DNA of 6,228 bases from Candidatus Dormiibacterota bacterium (GCA_003133485.1 PKXR01000145.1:257-6484), one strand, 5' to 3'. Shown: positions 1-5,441, counted from the stretch's first letter. Notes: generated by a model not told the origin, from the sequence alone. Made by a program: numbers and translations.

Positions 1-14
1 CCGGCCCCGGCCGG
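1..14. repeat. GC-only inverted repeat at window edge
   Basis: CCGGCC and GGCCGG flank a two-base CC centre, forming a perfect short palindrome at the very start of the window. It could be the remnant of a terminator stem for a gene to the left, but no T-tract follows on this strand and the left side is cut off, so its role is unknown. Confidence 0.3.
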
Positions 15-202
15 TGGCTCGGGTCCACGCCAATGGCAAGTGGGATCCGGACGGACTCCCCTCCGCACGAGGATGGCAGGGGCCGGAAGACCGTGTCAAG
101 CACTAAGCCGACGCGTCCACCCCTGTACTTTTGTGACGAATTGGCGGGTCGCGGGTGCGGACAGGTGAAATCGCTGCCCGCCTCTGCAGGCGCTGCTAGC
201 CG

Positions 203-224
203 AACTCAATCCGTAACTTGAGTT
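203..224. repeat. Inverted repeat AACTCAA-N8-TTGAGTT
   Basis: Perfect 7-base arms (203-209 and 218-224) are separated by eight bases. The arms are AT-rich relative to their surroundings, and the spacing puts the arm centres about 15 bases apart. That would suit a dimeric DNA-binding regulator, or a small hairpin if transcribed. It lies about 120 bases upstream of the -35 box, and its right half belongs to the near-repeat that recurs at the promoter. A regulatory role is inference; no T-tract supports a terminator. Confidence 0.4.
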
Positions 225-242
225 GTCTGGGGAGCGGTGGGT

Positions 243-281
243 AGCCATGGGCTTGGCACCAAGGCGACCGGTCGGTACCGA
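243..281. repeat. Cluster of short palindromes
   Basis: Four short inverted repeats follow one another: AGCC-ATG-GGCT (243-253), CTTGG-CA-CCAAG (252-263), CGACCGGTCG (265-274) and TCGGTACCGA (272-281). Each is perfect, and most overlap or touch the next. Individually they could arise by chance in GC-rich DNA; together within 39 bases they mark a possible protein-binding or folded segment. No function can be assigned. Confidence 0.3.
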
Positions 282-321
282 GGGAGATGCGCGTCCGTTG
301 GCCCAGCGCATGGTCTCCTTC
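280..321 (+). repeat. Long imperfect inverted repeat just upstream of promoter
   Basis: Bases 280-287 pair with 314-321 (one G.U), and 288-292 pair with 306-310. This leaves a 3-base bulge at 311-313 and a 13-base loop: a 13-bp stem ending 24 bases before the -35 box. No T-run follows, so it is not an ordinary intrinsic terminator in this direction. It may be an operator, a transcript-end structure from upstream, or part of a longer leader if another promoter exists. Confidence 0.4.
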
Positions 322-344
322 CCGAACCGCGACCGATCCGTGAC

Positions 345-373
345 TTGACACCTCAGGGGGCGGCCCGGATAAT
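345..373 (+). promoter_or_regulatory. Housekeeping sigma promoter of the ilv-leu operon
   Basis: The -35 box TTGACA (345-350) is a perfect consensus match. A 17-base spacer leads to GATAAT (368-373), five of six matches to TATAAT. This is the optimal sigma70/sigmaA arrangement. Transcription should start about 6-8 bases downstream, with A380 the likeliest purine. It sits immediately before the attenuator leader and is the only strong promoter I can see, so it probably drives the whole operon. Confidence 0.85.
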
Positions 374-382
374 GAGCCCACT

Positions 383-466
383 TTGCGGAACGTCCAGCGC
401 GTCCTGTTGATCGCCGAGGGCCTAGAGGTCCTAGTACTCCTAATTCCCGGAGGGCTGATCAGCTAG
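383..466 (+). CDS. Branched-chain amino acid leader peptide
   Basis: A 27-residue reading frame ends at TAG 464-466. Fourteen residues are Val, Leu or Ile, and residues 16-21 read Val-Leu-Val-Leu-Leu-Ile (428-445). The run uses CTA, GTA, CTA and ATT, codons that are uncommon in the downstream genes, which would make it more sensitive to tRNA charging. The peptide's product is probably irrelevant; ribosome position on it is the signal. The frame is open from 344 and has no ATG or GTG. TTG 383 is the first usual start and lies only about 3 bases from the predicted transcript end, so translation may be leaderless. TTG 407 is the other option. No Shine-Dalgarno sequence precedes either. The coding stretch and its role are well supported; the exact start is not. 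Confidence 0.8.
   Translation: MRNVQRVLLIAEGLEVLVLLIPGGLIS
406..463 (+). promoter_or_regulatory. Pause (1:2) hairpin of the attenuator
   Basis: Bases 406-413 pair with 456-463 over eight contiguous positions including two G.U wobbles. After a C.C mismatch, C415 pairs with G454. The left arm lies in early leader codons and the right arm overlaps the antiterminator segment, so the two structures cannot coexist. A ribosome stalled at the Val-Leu-Val-Leu-Leu-Ile run would cover or disrupt the left arm. Base-pairing is by inspection only. Confidence 0.55.
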
Positions 467-502
467 CGTCTGCGTGACCTGGCGAAATCACCGGCCCCCC
501 GG
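447..502 (+). promoter_or_regulatory. Antiterminator (2:3) pairing
   Basis: CCGGAGGGCTG (447-457) can pair with CGGCCCCCCGG (492-502): ten of eleven positions pair (one G.U), with one A.C mismatch at 451/498. The right partner is exactly the left arm of the terminator stem, so this pairing abolishes termination. The left partner begins two bases after the last codon of the Val-Leu-Val-Leu-Leu-Ile run. It is thus exposed when a ribosome stalls early in that run and masked when the ribosome reaches the stop at 464-466. Confidence 0.7.
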
Positions 503-527
503 AAACCCCGGGGGGCCGTTTTTTTTT
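492..527 (+). terminator. Intrinsic terminator of the attenuator
   Basis: An uninterrupted 11-bp stem, all G-C (492-502 with 508-518), encloses a five-base loop AAACC and is followed directly by nine T's (519-527). It lies 25 bases after the leader stop codon and 282 bases before ilvB. It is a textbook strong Rho-independent terminator placed between promoter and structural genes, which by itself implies conditional readthrough. Confidence 0.93.
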
Positions 528-604
528 ACCCAGCGCGCTGTGAAGGCTCCGTCTTCATCTGTCAACCGCCCTCCATTCACCGCCACCACCGAAGGAGAAA
601 CCCC
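528..604 (+). promoter_or_regulatory. Spacer with ribosome-binding site of the small ORF
   Basis: This stretch links the attenuator to the first structural frame. It holds a 10-base palindrome CAGCGCGCTG (531-540), a weak 5-bp hairpin (541-545 with 553-557), and AGGAG at 593-597, seven bases before GTG 605. The Shine-Dalgarno match is the best near the operon start and argues that the small frame is really translated. Confidence 0.6.
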
Positions 605-796
605 GTGTCCACCCCATCGCCAGGAACAGACCAGTCCGGAGGCTCAGAACAGTTTCCCGACGACATCGAGCTCAACGAGGCCGGCCGCAACTGGGTCAGC
701 CGTCAGAGTGCCGCCGACCCGCAGCGACCACTCCGCAGCCTGGCCGCCGACGCCGCCGTTACGGCAGCGATCGGCAACGCCTACGGCTCGGATTGA
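605..796 (+). CDS. Unrecognised 63-residue small protein
   Basis: I do not recognise this protein. It starts at GTG 605 behind a strong AGGAG and stops 13 bases before the ilvB start, so it is transcribed only when the attenuator reads through and is the first product of the operon. The N-terminal third is Ser/Pro/Gly/Gln-rich and acidic (a DDIE stretch near residues 19-22). The rest looks helical and Ala-rich, with basic residues between about 28 and 44. There is no Cys, no signal peptide and no membrane segment. About three quarters of codons end in G or C, like the neighbouring genes, which supports coding. It is not a Leu/Val/Ile-rich leader. Possible roles (inference only) are a small AHAS-associated protein, or a translated frame whose function is to deliver ribosomes to ilvB. 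Confidence 0.6.
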   Translation: MSTPSPGTDQSGGSEQFPDDIELNEAGRNWVSRQSAADPQRPLRSLAADAAVTAAIGNAYGSD

Positions 797-809
797 GCGG
801 AGTTAGTCC

Positions 810-2546
810 GTGACCACCACCGCCACCATCGACCGGGCGACTCGGCAGGTTCCTGCAGCGGCCCTCACCCCCGGGACGACCGGCGCCGAGCTGCTGCTGG
901 CCGCCCTGGTCAAAGAGGGGGTGGACACGGTCTTCGGGATTCCTGGCGGCGCCAACCTGCCCATCTACCAGCACCTGCCCGACTTCCCGCTCCGGCACGT
1001 CCTGGTCCGCCATGAGCAGGGTGCCGCCCACATGGCCGACGGCTACGCTCGCGCCAGCGGCGAAGTGGGCGTGTGCATCGCGACCTCCGGTCCGGGCGCC
1101 CTCAACCTGATCACCGGACTGGCCACGGCCCACTTCGACTCGGTGCCGGTGGTGGCGATCACCGGTCAGGTGGCGGCCGCGTCGATCGGCACCGACGCCT
1201 TCCAGGAGTCGGACGTGATCGGCTCCAGCCTCTCGGTGACCAAGCACAGCTACCAGATCCTCGATGCCGCCGATATCCCCGGGGTGGTCGCGGAAGCCTT
1301 CCACATCGCCCGCACGGGACGGCCGGGGGCGGTCCTCATCGATATCCCCAAGGACATCCAGCAGCAAAGGGTCGACGCGGTGGCGGGGCCGATCAAGCGG
1401 CAGCGGCCACACCGGGCGCCGGGCCGGCCGGACCCATCACAACTGGCCCAGGCCGCGGGATTCCTGGCGGCGGCCGAGCGGCCCATGATCCTGGCGGGCC
1501 GCGGGGTCGCCATCGCAGGCGGCCAGGCTGCTCTCCGGGCGCTCGCCGAAACCTGCGACGCACCGGTGGGCACGACGCTCTTGGGTACCGGAATCTTCCC
1601 CAGCAATCATCCGCTGGCGCTAGGACTGGTCGGCTTCATGGGCACCGGCTACTGCAACCGAGCGGTGACCAACTGCGACGTCCTGCTGATGGTGGGGATG
1701 CGCGCCGACGACCGAGTCACCTGCCGCCTGGACGAGTTCGCGCCTCGAGCAACTCACATCATTCACATCAACATCGACCCCGCCGAGCTGGGCAAGACCG
1801 TCAAAGCCGACTGCCAGATCGTGGGAGACGCCAAGGCCGCCCTGGAAGAGCTGGTCGCCCGGCTCAGCGCCAAGTCCCGGCCCGCCTGGCGCGCCCAGGT
1901 GGAGAACTGGCAGGTCCAGCACCCTCTCCGCCATCCGGAGAACGGGCTGCTCCAACCCCAGGAGGTGCTGGCCGCCTGCTACTCCCGACTAGGCCCGGAC
2001 GACATCACAGTCGCCGACGTGGGATTGAATCAGATCTGGGCGGCGGTGGCGTGGACCGGCGATCGGCCGGGTCACTTCCTCAACTCCGGCGGTCAAGGGA
2101 CCATGGGCTACGCCCTCCCTGCCGCCATCGGCGCCCAGGCCGCCAACCCGGACCGCCAGGTGCTCAGCGTCAGCGGCGAGGGGGGATTCGTGATGACCCT
2201 GCAGGAGCTGGCAACCGCGGTCGAGTCCCAGCTGCCGGTCAAGGCGATAGTCCTCAACAACCGCCAGCTGGGCATGGTGCGCCAGTTTCAGGACGACTTC
2301 TACGGCGGGGTGCGCTCTCAGGTCGACCATGTGCTGACCCCCGACTTCGTGTTGCTGGCCAGGGCCTTCGGCTGCTTCGGGGCGGTGGTCCATCAGTCCA
2401 GCGAGATCGGCCCGGCGCTGGACGCAGCCTTCGCCCACCCCGGCCCGGCGGTGGTCGACTTCCAGATCGACCCCAACGCCAACGTCTACCCGATCGTGCC
2501 GCTCGGCAAGGGTCTCTCTGACTTCGTTGAGTGCCCGAGGCCCTGA
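810..2546 (+). CDS. ilvB: Acetohydroxyacid synthase, large catalytic subunit
   Basis: A 578-residue cytoplasmic thiamine-diphosphate and FAD enzyme that condenses two pyruvates to acetolactate, or pyruvate with 2-ketobutyrate to acetohydroxybutyrate: the first shared step to Val, Leu and Ile. Length is normal for the family. Three domains are visible: N-terminal pyrimidine-binding (about 23-190), central FAD/Rossmann-like (about 208-350) and C-terminal diphosphate-binding (about 380-555). FGIPGGANLPIY and the catalytic Glu69 in RHEQGAAH are present, as are IGTDAFQE, RPGAVLIDIPKD and NNRQLGMV. The metal motif is G456-E457-G458, then 24 residues, then N483-N484; the usual middle residue is Asp. 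Phe493 and Ala122 replace Trp and Pro at positions known as herbicide contacts. The GTG start has GGAG (799-802) seven bases upstream; an N-terminal extension of about 20 residues precedes the domain. ilvN follows with a one-base overlap. Confidence 0.96.
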   Translation: MTTTATIDRATRQVPAAALTPGTTGAELLLAALVKEGVDTVFGIPGGANLPIYQHLPDFPLRHVLVRHEQGAAHMADGYARASGEVGVCIATSGPGALNLITGLATAHFDSVPVVAITGQVAAASIGTDAFQESDVIGSSLSVTKHSYQILDAADIPGVVAEAFHIARTGRPGAVLIDIPKDIQQQRVDAVAGPIKRQRPHRAPGRPDPSQLAQAAGFLAAAERPMILAGRGVAIAGGQAALRALAETCDAPVGTTLLGTGIFPSNHPLALGLVGFMGTGYCNRAVTNCDVLLMVGMRADDRVTCRLDEFAPRATHIIHINIDPAELGKTVKADCQIVGDAKAALEELVARLSAKSRPAWRAQVENWQVQHPLRHPENGLLQPQEVLAACYSRLGPDDITVADVGLNQIWAAVAWTGDRPGHFLNSGGQGTMGYALPAAIGAQAANPDRQVLSVSGEGGFVMTLQELATAVESQLPVKAIVLNNRQLGMVRQFQDDFYGGVRSQVDHVLTPDFVLLARAFGCFGAVVHQSSEIGPALDAAFAHPGPAVVDFQIDPNANVYPIVPLGKGLSDFVECPRP

Positions 2547-3148
2547 TGTCCCCGCCCGCCATCGCCGCCCCCCGGCTGGCCCCCGGCACCGACGGGCTCA
2601 CCACCACCCGACACCCAGACCGGATCCGGCTGATCTCGGTGCGGGTGGAGGACCGGCGCGGCGTCCTCCAGCGGGTCACCAACCTCCTGGGGCGGCGCGG
2701 CTTCGGCATCGAGACCTGCGCGGTGGGCCCCAGCGCCGAGCCGGGAGTGGTCGCGATGAGCCTGCGCATCGACGCCGGCACCCAGGCTCATGAACAGATC
2801 GTCAAGCAGCTGACCAAGCTGATCGACGTGGTCAGCGTGGAGGACATCACCAACTCCGCCACCGTGGAGTGGAGCACGGCGCTCGTCGATCTCCGCTCCG
2901 ACGAGGTGGATCAGGCCTTTGCCAGGCTGCCCGATGGGGTCGGCGGCCAGGTGGTGCGCCAGGCCGGTGTTCGGACGATCACCGCGATCTCCGGCCCACC
3001 TGGGCCATTGGAGGAGGCGCTGGCAGAGCTGCGGCGGCGGCCCAGTTCCGATTGGGTCTGCAGCGGACCGCTGGCCCTGGCCACGAACTACGCCGGGGAT
3101 TCCGGCCCCGCTTCTGCCCCGGATCCGGGAGGGAGGACTGAGAGATGA
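2546..3148 (+). CDS. ilvN: Acetohydroxyacid synthase, small regulatory subunit
   Basis: A 200-residue partner of IlvB that activates it and normally confers valine inhibition (also called IlvH). Residues about 27-100 form an ACT domain ([19 protein letters not shown], then [13 protein letters not shown]). By alignment with E. coli IlvH, the ligand positions Asn11 and Asn29 are Asp36 and Gly54 here, while the Gly14 equivalent (Gly39) is kept. This predicts weak or altered valine response. The C-terminal half keeps the general shape but diverges strongly from typical IlvN; a proline/glycine-rich tail follows. At 200 residues it exceeds the usual 160-175, partly from about 25 extra N-terminal residues. 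I choose ATG 2546, which overlaps the ilvB stop as TGATG and has GAGG (2537-2540) five bases upstream. GTG 2531 is in frame but would overlap ilvB by 16 bases. Confidence 0.9.
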   Translation: MSPPAIAAPRLAPGTDGLTTTRHPDRIRLISVRVEDRRGVLQRVTNLLGRRGFGIETCAVGPSAEPGVVAMSLRIDAGTQAHEQIVKQLTKLIDVVSVEDITNSATVEWSTALVDLRSDEVDQAFARLPDGVGGQVVRQAGVRTITAISGPPGPLEEALAELRRRPSSDWVCSGPLALATNYAGDSGPASAPDPGGRTER

Positions 3149-4212
3149 AGATGTACTACGACGCCGACGCCGACCCAAACGCCCTCAAGGGGGCTCGAAT
3201 CGCGGTCCTCGGCTACGGCAGCCAGGGCCACGCCCACGCCCAGAACCTGCGTGACAGCGGGTACCAGGTGACGGTCGGCCTCCGCCCCACGAGCCGCAGC
3301 CGGGCCCAGGCGATCGCGGACGGGTTCGAGGTCAAAGAGGCGGTGGAAGCGGCGCGTGACGCCGACGTGGTAATGGTTCTGATCCCAGATCATGAGCAGG
3401 CGGCTCTCTTCTCAGACGGGCTGGGCGAGGCGCTGCGGGAAGGCAGCCTGCTGCTCTTCGCCCACGGCTTCTCGATCCACTACGGAACGGTTCAGCCGCC
3501 GCGGCACTGCGACGTCGCGATGGTCGCGCCCAAGGCACCCGGCCACATGGTCCGCACCTGCTTTAAAGAAGAGATCGGCTGCCCGGCGCTGTTGGCGATC
3601 CACCAGGACCCGACGGGGACCGCCCGGGCACGCACTCTGGCGTATGCCAGGGGCCTCGGTGCGACCCGGGCCGGGGTGCTGGAGACCACCTTCCGGGAGG
3701 AGACTGAGACCGACCTCTTCGGAGAGCAGGCGGTGCTCTGCGGCGGGGTCACCGAGCTGGTCAAGGCCGGGTTCGAGACCCTCACTGAGGCCGGCTACCA
3801 GCCGGAGCTCGCCTACTTCGAGTGTCTGCACGAACTGAAACTGATCGTGGACCTCATGTACCAGGGCGGCCTTTCGCTGATGCGCTACAGCGTCAGCGAC
3901 ACCGCTGAGTTCGGCGACTACACGAGCGGCAAGGTGGTGATCGACGAGCACGTGCGCCAGCGGATGCGGGAGATCCTGGGCCGGATCCAGGACGGCAGCT
4001 TCGCGGAGAGCTGGATCGACGAGAACCGCGGCGGGCGGGCAGGCTTCCTGGCTAAGCGCGCCCAGGAGGCGAACCAACCAATCGAAATGGTGGGCCAGCA
4101 GCTGCGTTCTCACATGCCCTGGATCCGCCCGGTTGCCGACGTTCCCACCGAGCCCTCGAGCGCGACTGAGGCGGTCCCCGCCGGATTGGGCAGCCCCGAG
4201 GTCAGGTCGTGA
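3145..4212 (+). CDS. ilvC: Ketol-acid reductoisomerase, class I
   Basis: A 355-residue cytoplasmic, Mg-dependent, NAD(P)H-using enzyme that isomerises and reduces acetolactate or acetohydroxybutyrate to the 2,3-dihydroxy acid. The N-terminal Rossmann domain has G23-Y-G-S-Q-G28; the cofactor loop [12 protein letters not shown] carries Arg and Ser residues as expected for NADPH. H107, K130, and metal ligands D190, E194, E226 and E230 are all in place, with S251 in YSVSDTAE. The single knotted domain (about 185-328) marks class I. Two oddities: APKAPGH has Ala131 where the family has Gly, and about 25 residues of Pro/Ser/Ala/Glu-rich tail follow the usual end at MPWI. ATG 3145 overlaps the ilvN stop as ATGA, with GGGAGG (3131-3136) eight bases upstream. 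ATG 3151 is an in-frame alternative two codons later. Confidence 0.96.
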   Translation: MKMYYDADADPNALKGARIAVLGYGSQGHAHAQNLRDSGYQVTVGLRPTSRSRAQAIADGFEVKEAVEAARDADVVMVLIPDHEQAALFSDGLGEALREGSLLLFAHGFSIHYGTVQPPRHCDVAMVAPKAPGHMVRTCFKEEIGCPALLAIHQDPTGTARARTLAYARGLGATRAGVLETTFREETETDLFGEQAVLCGGVTELVKAGFETLTEAGYQPELAYFECLHELKLIVDLMYQGGLSLMRYSVSDTAEFGDYTSGKVVIDEHVRQRMREILGRIQDGSFAESWIDENRGGRAGFLAKRAQEANQPIEMVGQQLRSHMPWIRPVADVPTEPSSATEAVPAGLGSPEVRS

Positions 4213-5441
4213 GCTCCCGGGAGGGTTCAGTAGCCGAGGTCGGCGAGGAGGGCGCCCAGCCCGAGGTGGTGCAATTCTTCGATACGACCCTGCGCGACGG
4301 CGAGCAGTGCCCCGGAGCAACCCTGCACCCGACCGACAAGCTCGCCATCGCACACCAGCTCAAGCGGCTCAACGTCGACGTCATCGAGGCTGGGTTCCCG
4401 GCCTCGTCCCCGGGCGACTTCGAGGCGGTCCAGCAGATCGCCCGCGAGGTCAAGGGACCGGCGGTGACCGGGCTGGCCAGGACCAAACGGAGCGACATCG
4501 ACGCTGTCTATCAGGCGGTCCGCGACGCGTCCCGGCACCTCATCCACGTCTTCATGAGCGTCTCCGACATCCACATCACGCAGATGATGGGTCTGGATCG
4601 CGCCACCGTGGTGGCCCAGACCGCCGAGGCCATCGGCTACGCCCGGAATCTGTGCGAAGACGTTCAATTCTCACCGCAGGACGCGGGCCGGGCGGATCTC
4701 GATTACCTGTGCACGGTGGTACAAGCCGCCGTCGACGCCGGGGCCAATGTGATCAACCTGCCCGACACGACCGGCTACTGCTTACCCAGCGAGTTCCAGA
4801 ACCTGGTGGCGACGGTCCGCCGTGAGGTGCGCGGGATGGACAAAGTGCTGATCAGCGTGCACTGCCACGACGACCTGGGGCTGGCCACCGCCAACTCTTT
4901 GGCGGGAATCGCGGCCGGGGCCCGTCGGGTCGAGGGGTGCATCAACGGCATCGGGGAACGGGCCGGCAACACCGCCATTGAAGAGGTGGTGATGGCCCTG
5001 CGGGTCCGCCGTCCGGTGCTGGGGCTGGCCGACAACCTGTGCGCCACCGAGCTGGGGCCGACGAGCCGGCTGGTCGCCGCGTTGACCGGGATGAGGGTGG
5101 CCGCCAACAAGCCGGTGGTGGGCGCCAACGCCTTCGCCCACGCTTCCGGGGTCCACCAGCACGGGGTTCTGCGCGACCGCCGAACCTACGAGATCATCGC
5201 GGCCGAGGAAGTCGGCGCCGGGGAGTCCAGGATCGTCCTCACCGCCCGCTCCGGGCGCCACGCTCTGCGGCACCGGCTGGACCGGATCGGGCTGGAGCTC
5301 CCGCCGGAGTCCTTCCAGGCGGTCTGGACCCGCTTTCTGGAAGTGGCGGACACCTCCAAGGAGGTCGAGGACGAGACCCTGACCCAGATCGTCGGCGAAG
5401 TCTCTGGAGCCCAGGCCGCCCGGAGGTCAGCTGCCGGGTGA
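4209..5441 (+). CDS. leuA: 2-Isopropylmalate synthase without regulatory domain
   Basis: A cytoplasmic enzyme of the DRE-TIM family that condenses acetyl-CoA with 2-ketoisovalerate, committing carbon to leucine. The TIM barrel (about 20-285) has [10 protein letters not shown] with R29, D30 and E32, metal ligands H218 and H220 in VHCHDDLG, and GIGERAGN with N254. The first connecting subdomain has [10 protein letters not shown] and later [13 protein letters not shown]. The protein ends at 410 residues, where family members of about 510 or more continue into the C-terminal LeuA dimer domain that binds leucine. leuB starts at once in the next frame, so no frameshifted remnant is present. GEQCPG has Cys34 where Ser is usual. 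Homocitrate or citramalate synthase are alternatives, but the pathway context and barrel sequence favour LeuA. GTG 4209 overlaps the ilvC stop as GTGA, with GAGG at 4198-4201. Confidence 0.9.
   Translation: MSSREGSVAEVGEEGAQPEVVQFFDTTLRDGEQCPGATLHPTDKLAIAHQLKRLNVDVIEAGFPASSPGDFEAVQQIAREVKGPAVTGLARTKRSDIDAVYQAVRDASRHLIHVFMSVSDIHITQMMGLDRATVVAQTAEAIGYARNLCEDVQFSPQDAGRADLDYLCTVVQAAVDAGANVINLPDTTGYCLPSEFQNLVATVRREVRGMDKVLISVHCHDDLGLATANSLAGIAAGARRVEGCINGIGERAGNTAIEEVVMALRVRRPVLGLADNLCATELGPTSRLVAALTGMRVAANKPVVGANAFAHASGVHQHGVLRDRRTYEIIAAEEVGAGESRIVLTARSGRHALRHRLDRIGLELPPESFQAVWTRFLEVADTSKEVEDETLTQIVGEVSGAQAARRSAAG

Larger units (their letters stand above)
1..344. other. Upstream non-coding region with inverted repeats
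   Basis: I find no gene here that I can support. The short open frames on both strands have low-complexity translations, no convincing ribosome-binding sites and no recognisable family. The stretch holds several inverted repeats and palindromes, listed separately (1-14, 203-224, 243-281, 280-321), and one direct near-repeat. It is most likely the intergenic region upstream of the operon, possibly with operator sites. No tRNA, no T-box and no clear second promoter were seen. Confidence 0.6.
209..348 (+). repeat. Pair of 13-base direct near-repeats, one on the -35 box
   Basis: ATCCGTAACTTGA at 209-221 recurs as ATCCGTGACTTGA at 336-348, with one mismatch in 13 bases. The second copy runs into the operon's -35 hexamer (345-350); the first overlaps the inverted repeat at 203-224. 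The copies lie 127 bases apart. This could be a regulator's paired sites, a decayed second promoter (TTGAGT at 218-223 lacks a good -10 partner), or chance. Confidence 0.35.
380..527 (+). ncRNA. Attenuator leader RNA of the ilv-leu operon
   Basis: From the predicted start at about A380 to the end of the T-run at 527, a transcript of about 148 bases would form when attenuation succeeds. It carries a Leu/Val/Ile-rich coding stretch (383-466), a pause-type pairing (406-415 with 454-463), an antiterminator pairing (447-457 with 492-502) and the terminator (492-518). The pairings are mutually exclusive, as in ribosome-mediated attenuators of amino acid operons. This mechanism is documented for ilvBNC in Corynebacterium glutamicum. 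Starvation for a branched-chain amino acid would stall the ribosome near 428-445, free 447-457 to capture 492-502, and let polymerase read on. The 5' end is predicted, not observed. Confidence 0.82.

Noticed and set aside
71..99. TTGACA on the minus strand (94-99) as a divergent promoter
   Set aside because: No acceptable -10 hexamer occurs at 16 to 19 bases on that strand, and no divergent gene is visible.
263..284. T-box-like motif (GGTCGGTACCGAGG)
   Set aside because: It resembles the conserved T-box antiterminator sequence, but the bulge would read CGGT rather than TGGN, so it cannot pair with a tRNA NCCA end. It also lies upstream of the promoter, and no specifier-loop architecture was found.
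33..311. Short frames on both strands in the upstream region
   Set aside because: They lack good ribosome-binding sites, have low-complexity translations, and overlap the inverted repeats. They are typical random open frames in GC-rich DNA.
372..410. ATG-started 12-codon frame ending TGA at 408-410, overlapping TTG 407
   Set aside because: Its ATG lies inside the -10 box, so it should not be in the transcript from this promoter. Its peptide is not enriched in branched-chain residues.
474..806. 110-residue frame overlapping the terminator and the small ORF
   Set aside because: It starts within the attenuator, reads through the terminator T-run, and is Pro/Arg/Thr/Ser-rich. It has no Shine-Dalgarno and is best seen as a shadow of the 605-796 frame.
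1073..2521. 482-residue + strand frame inside ilvB
   Set aside because: An Arg/Gly/Pro-rich out-of-frame shadow of ilvB with no domain features.
2531..2545. GTG 2531 as the ilvN start
   Set aside because: It would overlap ilvB by 16 bases without a better ribosome-binding site. ATG 2546 has GAGG at suitable spacing and a TGATG stop-start overlap like the other junctions.
3412..4353. 313-residue antisense frame across ilvC and leuA, and similar long antisense frames across ilvB and leuA
   Set aside because: These are expected from strong third-position GC bias on the opposite strand. The sense strand encodes clear enzymes with intact motifs.
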